Source of the DNA: Nitrosopumilus sp. LS_AOA
Lineage (GTDB): Archaea > Thermoproteota > Nitrososphaeria > Nitrososphaerales > Nitrosopumilaceae
DNA length: 34,945 bases
Reading direction: 5' to 3'
Assembly: GCA_001543015.1 (NCBI GenBank)
Contig: LFLC01000065.1
Coordinates: forward strand, 1-34,945
Positions within the stretch are counted from its first letter, which is position 1. The number at the start of each line of letters is the position of its first letter. The notes beneath the pieces are model-generated. The model made no database searches. It was not told where the DNA came from and was given only the letters and a program-made list of their open reading frames with translations. The position numbers and the translations under genes are program-made. This document shows, piece by piece, positions 31,905-34,945 of the stretch.

Positions 31905-32102
31905 TTATTTCCAGAAAGAAAAAATTTGATGAATTACATGTATTATCATTATCAAGCCTCCAATACCCAGAATAACACCGTATAATTTTTTGATGCGTAT
32001 TTTTTTTGAAAAATGTTTCCAGCAATACAGTTTACCTTTGAATTTTTCAGTTCCTTTTTCAGGACATTCATTATACTCACATTGATCCCTGAATTTACTC
32101 AT
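31905..32102 (-). CDS. Small zinc-motif membrane protein
   Basis: 65 aa. N-terminal C8, C13, C27 and H30 (CEYNEC...YCWKHF) form a zinc-binding knuckle, followed by one membrane helix (about 41-60) and a short WK tail. It starts from the divergent region 32103-32178 that contains an AGGGAAA inverted repeat. Resembles its neighbours in the zinc-head, membrane-tail layout. Confidence 0.75.
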   Translation of the reverse strand: MSKFRDQCEYNECPEKGTEKFKGKLYCWKHFSKKIRIKKLYGVILGIGGLIMIIHVIHQIFSFWK

Positions 32103-32123
32103 TTGATTTTTCTTTAATTATCT

Positions 32124-32147
32124 AGGGAAAAAGCTTCGGATTTCCCT
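32124..32147. promoter_or_regulatory. Inverted repeat AGGGAAA-N10-TTTCCCT in a divergent promoter region
   Basis: Arms at 32124-32130 and 32141-32147, with AAGCTT in the spacer. It lies 22 nt before the minus-strand start at 32102 and about 32 nt before the plus-strand start at 32179, so one site could control both. The 13-mer GAAGCTTTTTCCC (minus strand) recurs at 33192-33204 before another micro-gene. Confidence 0.6.
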
Positions 32148-32178
32148 CTTTTTTTTATGTTTGATCTTTTTTATAATA

Positions 32179-32607
32179 ATGAAAAATGATGGATTTATGC
32201 CAGTTGAGATTGCTAGAGAGGGAAATGTTTGTGAACGCTGTAAACTACAAGCAGGGGAAAATAATCACAAATTAGAACATTTTAAAAAATATGGAATAGA
32301 TGAAGTACTTTGTAGGGATTGTAGAGAAAAGATTGAAAATGATTTTATTAAAGAATGTCCTGAATGTAAAAAAGAAATTACATGGCAAAATCAAATTCAT
32401 CAATATAGAATTGTAACAAAGAAATTTCCAAATGGTGAAGATTTTAAACATTGTAGAAATTGTAAATTAAAACGACTTGAAAAAATATCAACTAGACGTA
32501 AAACAACACATTTCATAAAATCAAATTGGGATAAGTGGATTTTCATTACATTAGCAATAATGGGATTAATTGGAATTTCAAGTTGGATTTCTAACATCCA
32601 ACCATAA
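32179..32607 (+). CDS. Multi-CxxC zinc protein with C-terminal membrane helix
   Basis: 142 aa from ATG 32179 (a TTG 18 nt upstream is less likely). Zinc ligands are in at least three pairs: CERC, C-R-D-C, CPEC and CRNC, suggesting two zinc-ribbon units. A single helix near the C-terminus (WIFITLAIMGLIGISSWI) anchors it. Layout mirrors the neighbours but with the longest soluble head. Function unknown. Confidence 0.8.
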   Translation: MKNDGFMPVEIAREGNVCERCKLQAGENNHKLEHFKKYGIDEVLCRDCREKIENDFIKECPECKKEITWQNQIHQYRIVTKKFPNGEDFKHCRNCKLKRLEKISTRRKTTHFIKSNWDKWIFITLAIMGLIGISSWISNIQP

Positions 32608-32659
32608 AATCAGGTAATTAATTAAAAAGAATTTTTCTTTCTAATTGAGGCGATTAATT

Positions 32660-32770
32660 ATGGAACCTATACAAAATTCTAAATCCATTACAATTTCCCT
32701 ATTATTTCCCAATAAACCCCTAGAAATAGATGGATGGTTGATTCACCATCAAGACAGTTACAAAGTATAG
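32660..32770 (+). CDS. Possible 36-aa micro-protein (weak)
   Basis: ATG to TAG frame beginning MEPIQNSKSITISLLFPNKP. An AT-rich TATA-like stretch lies about 35-45 nt upstream. No Cys and no membrane span. Included because it occupies the only sizeable gap between two real genes; chance is a fair alternative. Confidence 0.25.
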   Translation: MEPIQNSKSITISLLFPNKPLEIDGWLIHHQDSYKV

Positions 32771-32871
32771 AGAAAAAAATAGAGTTTAGAATCTATAGCC
32801 ATTCAGTTTCAGAATGAGAACAATTGTACAATAAATTAAACAAATTTTTAATTTTTCATGATCATTCTTTT

Positions 32872-33078
32872 ATGATTCACACTGAACAACTCTATGTGGT
32901 AACTATCAGATGTGAAGAATGTGGTTTTGATTGTGAATTTGCCACAACAGGGAATGTTGAGAAAGTTGTTTTTGACTATTGGCAACATATGAACAACAAA
33001 CATGGGATTGAATATGCACCCGAAACTTTGGACAAATATGTATTAAAGAAAATCCCAGTCCAAATTCCCACAAGTTAG
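32872..33078 (+). CDS. Small C2H2-like zinc protein (DUF1059-like)
   Basis: 68 aa from ATG 32872; a TTG start at 32824 is possible but adds an atypical Asn/Phe-rich leader. The pattern C-x2-C-x3-C (CEECGFDC) and then QHMNNKH with two His fits the small DUF1059-type zinc proteins common in AOA, by general resemblance. Its stop overlaps the stop of a convergent 31-aa membrane ORF. Confidence 0.7.
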   Translation: MIHTEQLYVVTIRCEECGFDCEFATTGNVEKVVFDYWQHMNNKHGIEYAPETLDKYVLKKIPVQIPTS

Positions 33079-33170
33079 GAATAAAGAACTACCAATCCAA
33101 TTGCAGCAATAACAACCCCAACAATAGTGATTACGAGATTTTTATCCAATGGTTTGTCTTCTTTGCGCAA
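33075..33170 (-). CDS. 31-aa single-span membrane micro-protein
   Basis: TTG start at 33170. A charged N-terminus (RKEDKPLDKN) is followed by one clean 20-residue helix (LVITIVGVVIAAIGLVVLYS). The upstream sequence at 33192-33204 repeats the GAAGCTTTTTCCC box seen 22 nt before the gene at 32102, at the same distance (about 21 nt). The shared box is the main reason for believing the ORF. Confidence 0.5.
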   Translation of the reverse strand: MRKEDKPLDKNLVITIVGVVIAAIGLVVLYS

Positions 33171-33190
33171 TAATTTTTTCTAGATTGTAC

Positions 33191-33204
33191 GGGGAAAAAG
33201 CTTC
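33191..33204 (-). promoter_or_regulatory. Shared box GAAGCTTTTTCCCC before the 31-aa gene
   Basis: Its first 13 bases, read on the minus strand, are identical to those of the divergent region at 32102/32179, and the spacing to the start codon is equal within 1 nt. Function as promoter or operator is inference. Confidence 0.5.
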
Positions 33205-33215
33205 TGATTTAAGAT

Positions 33216-33428
33216 TTATAGAAATATTGGAAAAAGTGCAAGGAATGCCATGATCAACCCAACAAGACTTCGTTTGTCAATTACAATACGATTAGTATCA
33301 AACGATTTACTGCTATAATCATTAGAAAAACTACCTTTACGAAGTCTAAACACAAAGAAAAAGGCAATGGGAATACCTACCCCAACACCCAAACTTCTAA
33401 GAAATTCAGATAGCATTACAGTTTCCAT
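33216..33428 (-). CDS. Small two-helix membrane protein
   Basis: 70 aa. Two hydrophobic helices (about 13-28 and 55-70) are joined by a polar Ser/Asp/Arg loop. No Cys. The C-terminus ends inside the second helix. Start ATG; a TATA-like TCTTAAGTC lies about 30 nt upstream and the shared T-run element (33474-33496) lies further up. Function unknown. Confidence 0.7.
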   Translation of the reverse strand: METVMLSEFLRSLGVGVGIPIAFFFVFRLRKGSFSNDYSSKSFDTNRIVIDKRSLVGLIMAFLALFPIFL

Positions 33429-33473
33429 GTTTAATTTACTACAATAATTCTGGACTTAAGAATGCCGATGTGA

Positions 33474-33496
33474 GGTTACTTTTCCTCTTTTTTTAT
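33474..33496 (-). promoter_or_regulatory. Shared T-run element, copy 2
   Basis: Matches 31041-31063 with one mismatch over 23 bp. It lies 46 bp upstream of the gene starting at 33428. Confidence 0.5.
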
Positions 33497-33550
33497 GTTT
33501 GAAAATTATTACAAACAATTTCTTTTATCATAATTTGTTCTTCTATTAGT

Positions 33551-33571
33551 AAGACAACCTTTGTTTGTCTT
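33551..33571. repeat. Hairpin AAGACAA-N7-TTGTCTT in a gene-free stretch
   Basis: 7-bp arms at 33551-33557 and 33565-33571. A second, overlapping pair CTTGAC/GTCAAG spans 33569-33595. The 33429-33647 interval has no credible ORF, so this could be a 3' end structure or a small RNA. Confidence 0.45.
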
Positions 33572-33647
33572 GACTCATTTCTAGGTGGTGTCAAGCGTTC
33601 ATTGTTGTATTTCATTAGAGTCGGGAGTCGTTCCCTTACTCATTTTT

Positions 33648-34058
33648 TTATTTTTCCTCTTTTGCTAATCGGGGGTGAACAATACCCTCAACATATTCTG
33701 GGTATTGAATAAATTCAAGTTTATCAATTTCCTTGAATGCCTCTTTAAGTTCTTTAACTGAGCATTTTTCAACATCTAATCCTTTTAGCAGATTGTAATA
33801 CTTTACACGTTTTTTTGATGGTAGAACTCTATCAACACCTTTAGCAGTAGTGTATTCTCTTCTAGCTGTTTTTACATCTGTCCAAATAAAACTAGATACT
33901 TCTGGCTTGAATTTTCTCATTGCATCTCTTAGAGTTTTTTCATCTTTATCCAAAACTATGTCTTTGTTGCTCAATAATTCATCTAATTTTGACCTGAATT
34001 TAACTTTGAATGAAATGATGGCGTCCTCGTTGTTTCCAAAGAGCGCATTTTCATTCAA
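33648..34058 (-). CDS. Hypothetical protein, second gene of a two-gene operon
   Basis: 136 aa from a TTG start at 34058. Soluble, helical, highly charged; middle segment with SKKRVKYYNLLKGLDVEK and a C-terminal HPRLAKEEK. No family recognised. It starts 6 nt after the stop of the upstream gene, so it is cotranscribed. Confidence 0.7.
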   Translation of the reverse strand: MNENALFGNNEDAIISFKVKFRSKLDELLSNKDIVLDKDEKTLRDAMRKFKPEVSSFIWTDVKTARREYTTAKGVDRVLPSKKRVKYYNLLKGLDVEKCSVKELKEAFKEIDKLEFIQYPEYVEGIVHPRLAKEEK

Positions 34059-34064
34059 ATATGA

Positions 34065-34382
34065 TTATTTTTTAGATTTTGATTTTTTCTTAGGCTTTAC
34101 TTTATCTTGTAATTCTTTTTCGATTTCTGCTGATTTATTGTCTACAGCCTTGATGATTTCCTGAATTAACCCATCAAGATCACTGTCTTCTGCTGGAGGT
34201 TCTACAGTGCCTGCAATTTCATTAATTGTACTTGAAATTTCTGAACTCACATCTTCAAAACTTTCAGGATCTTCATATGCTGCATTATAGAGAGTTTTAA
34301 GATTATTTACATGTCCAATAACTTGATCTGTTAATACAATCTTGTAATCAGTACCGTTAACTTCAAATTCTTTTGCACTCAT
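34065..34382 (-). CDS. Hypothetical acidic protein with lysine tail
   Basis: 105 aa. An N-terminal beta-like segment (EFEVNGTDYKIVLTD) is followed by an acidic helical body and a basic tail of mixed Lys/Ser (KPKKKSKSKK). No family recognised. First gene of the pair with 33648. The acidic body plus basic tail is unusual for so short a protein. Confidence 0.72.
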   Translation of the reverse strand: MSAKEFEVNGTDYKIVLTDQVIGHVNNLKTLYNAAYEDPESFEDVSSEISSTINEIAGTVEPPAEDSDLDGLIQEIIKAVDNKSAEIEKELQDKVKPKKKSKSKK

Positions 34383-34448
34383 ATTTGTTTTTCAAATTCT
34401 TTTGTTTATAATGTTTTTCAGAGAATATGAATGAAAACAAGAGTGATA

Positions 34449-34544
34449 CTATCTACCAGTTAGTCTAGTATTATGACAAGAACATATACATCCATTAGGA
34501 CACATTTCATGAATCCATAATATACACCAAATTGATTTTCCCAT
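34449..34544 (-). CDS. 31-aa Cys-rich micro-protein
   Basis: ATG at 34544 reading MGKSIWCILWIHEMCPNG and then a C-x-C-x-C-H cluster: C7, C15, C19, C21, C23 and H24. A TTTAAATA box at 34567-34574 (minus strand) is centred 26 nt before the ATG, the exact spacing used by leaderless genes elsewhere in the window. Promoter plus Cys density support a real gene. Confidence 0.6.
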   Translation of the reverse strand: MGKSIWCILWIHEMCPNGCICSCHNTRLTGR

Positions 34545-34566
34545 CACAATGTATCCTAATTTACCA

Positions 34567-34574
34567 TATTTAAA
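34567..34574 (-). promoter_or_regulatory. TATA box of the 31-aa Cys-rich gene
   Basis: TTTAAATA on the minus strand, centred 26 nt before the ATG at 34544. Confidence 0.55.
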
Positions 34575-34612
34575 ATATATAACAAGTTAGTTAGTATTGA
34601 TATTTTCTAAAA

Positions 34613-34638
34613 ATAATCTATTGATCATCATAGATTAT
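34613..34638. repeat. Inverted repeat ATAATCTA-N10-TAGATTAT
   Basis: Perfect 8-bp arms at 34613-34620 and 34631-34638, with TGATCA in the spacer. It is about 40 bp upstream of the TATA box of the 31-aa gene, in an activator-like position. It could also be AT-rich chance. Confidence 0.4.
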
Positions 34639-34726
34639 GAATTTCTATGAAATCAATTGTACTAGTGTAATAATTGACATTACATGAGCCACACTAAATT
34701 AGTTAGAATTTATTTAGATATTTTCT

Positions 34727-34855
34727 TTATCCCCATTTCTGGGCATATTCTTCTTTAGTAATTGGAACTCTTGATTTGCATTTTACACATCTACGCATTT
34801 TATTATGTTTGGAATATCTCCATACATGACGTTCGCTTTTTTGATGACAATTCAT
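34727..34855 (-). CDS. 42-aa zinc-binding basic micro-protein
   Basis: ATG at 34855. Begins MNCHQKSERHVWRYSKHN and contains C3, H4, H10, H17 and a CVKC knuckle (C23, C26), ending EEYAQKWG. Strongly basic. A TCTAAATAC box lies about 28 nt upstream, and AGGGAAA, seen before other genes of the cluster, is just before the ATG. Another member of the small zinc protein group. Confidence 0.6.
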   Translation of the reverse strand: MNCHQKSERHVWRYSKHNKMRRCVKCKSRVPITKEEYAQKWG

Positions 34856-34945
34856 AATATTTCCCTATTTTAGCTAGTATTTAGAAGTCATCATTTGACA
34901 AGATTTAAAATAATTCTAAAAATTATTAATTTTATAAAGAAATTA

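Noticed and set aside
32124-32157. Hairpin plus T-run read as an intrinsic terminator on the plus strand
   Set aside because: No plus-strand gene ends upstream of it; it lies between two divergent starts, and its spacer box recurs before another gene, so a promoter/operator role fits better.
30607-34855. Provirus or integrated plasmid
   Set aside because: No integrase, replication, capsid or terminase-like gene and no tRNA-type attachment site. Small zinc proteins alone do not show this.
1-34945. CRISPR array
   Set aside because: No regularly spaced direct repeat with unique spacers. The repeats seen are pairs or tandem duplications only.

Overview
The window looks like chromosomal DNA of a marine ammonia-oxidising archaeon of the Nitrosopumilus type (Thaumarchaeota/Nitrososphaerota). 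The reasons are strong AT bias, short leaderless-looking promoters with TTTAAATA-type TATA boxes about 26 nt before the start codon, archaeal forms of housekeeping genes (aRF1, PurP, archaeal AspRS, archaeal GAPDH, LOR/SDH-type ornithine cyclodeaminase), and a CbtA/CbtB plus PduO cobalamin theme. No rRNA, tRNA or CRISPR array was seen. Genus-level assignment is inference.

Layout. 1-884: gene-free stretch with a perfect 14-bp hairpin, a short direct repeat and a possible transposase remnant. 885-3260: HIT protein, aRF1, membrane-anchored DsbA-like protein. 3378-5276: cobalt uptake locus with two cbtB copies sharing 136 identical bases, a winged-helix regulator lying antisense between them, and cbtA. 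5346-8747: two tandem wHTH paralogues followed by a phnD-phnC-phnE type ABC transporter; matching inverted-repeat operators precede the regulators and phnD. 8762-10025: purP and a small upstream gene. 10194-17356: aspS, a CBS(4)-receiver fusion, a lysine-rich protein, a single-domain response regulator, and gatC-gatA-gatB with a coupled 87-aa unknown. 17402-20792: AMP-forming acyl-CoA synthetase and a class I/II aminotransferase. 20789-24360: prepilin peptidase, ornithine cyclodeaminase homologue, small unknowns, HD phosphohydrolase. 24451-28926: PduO-type cobalamin adenosyltransferase, GAPDH, CNNM/CorC-like membrane protein, threonine synthase. 29031-34855: a dense cluster of very small genes, mostly minus strand, rich in zinc-binding CxxC motifs and single or double membrane spans, several too short for routine gene calling.

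How they work together. The aspS product carries sequence marks of a non-discriminating AspRS, which fits the nearby gatCAB that would convert Asp-tRNA(Asn) to Asn-tRNA(Asn). CbtAB and PduO would supply cobalt and adenosylcobalamin, needed by methylmalonyl-CoA mutase of the 3HP/4HB carbon-fixation cycle. The acyl-CoA synthetase has glycine where acetate-specific enzymes have the pocket tryptophan, so a larger acid than acetate is likely.

The least explained part is 29.4-34.9 kb. Many of its micro-genes share promoter boxes found nowhere else in the window that I could see, two share an identical 24-bp 3' end, and one appears broken by a single inserted base. This looks like a co-regulated, locally shuffled set of small zinc and membrane proteins of unknown function.
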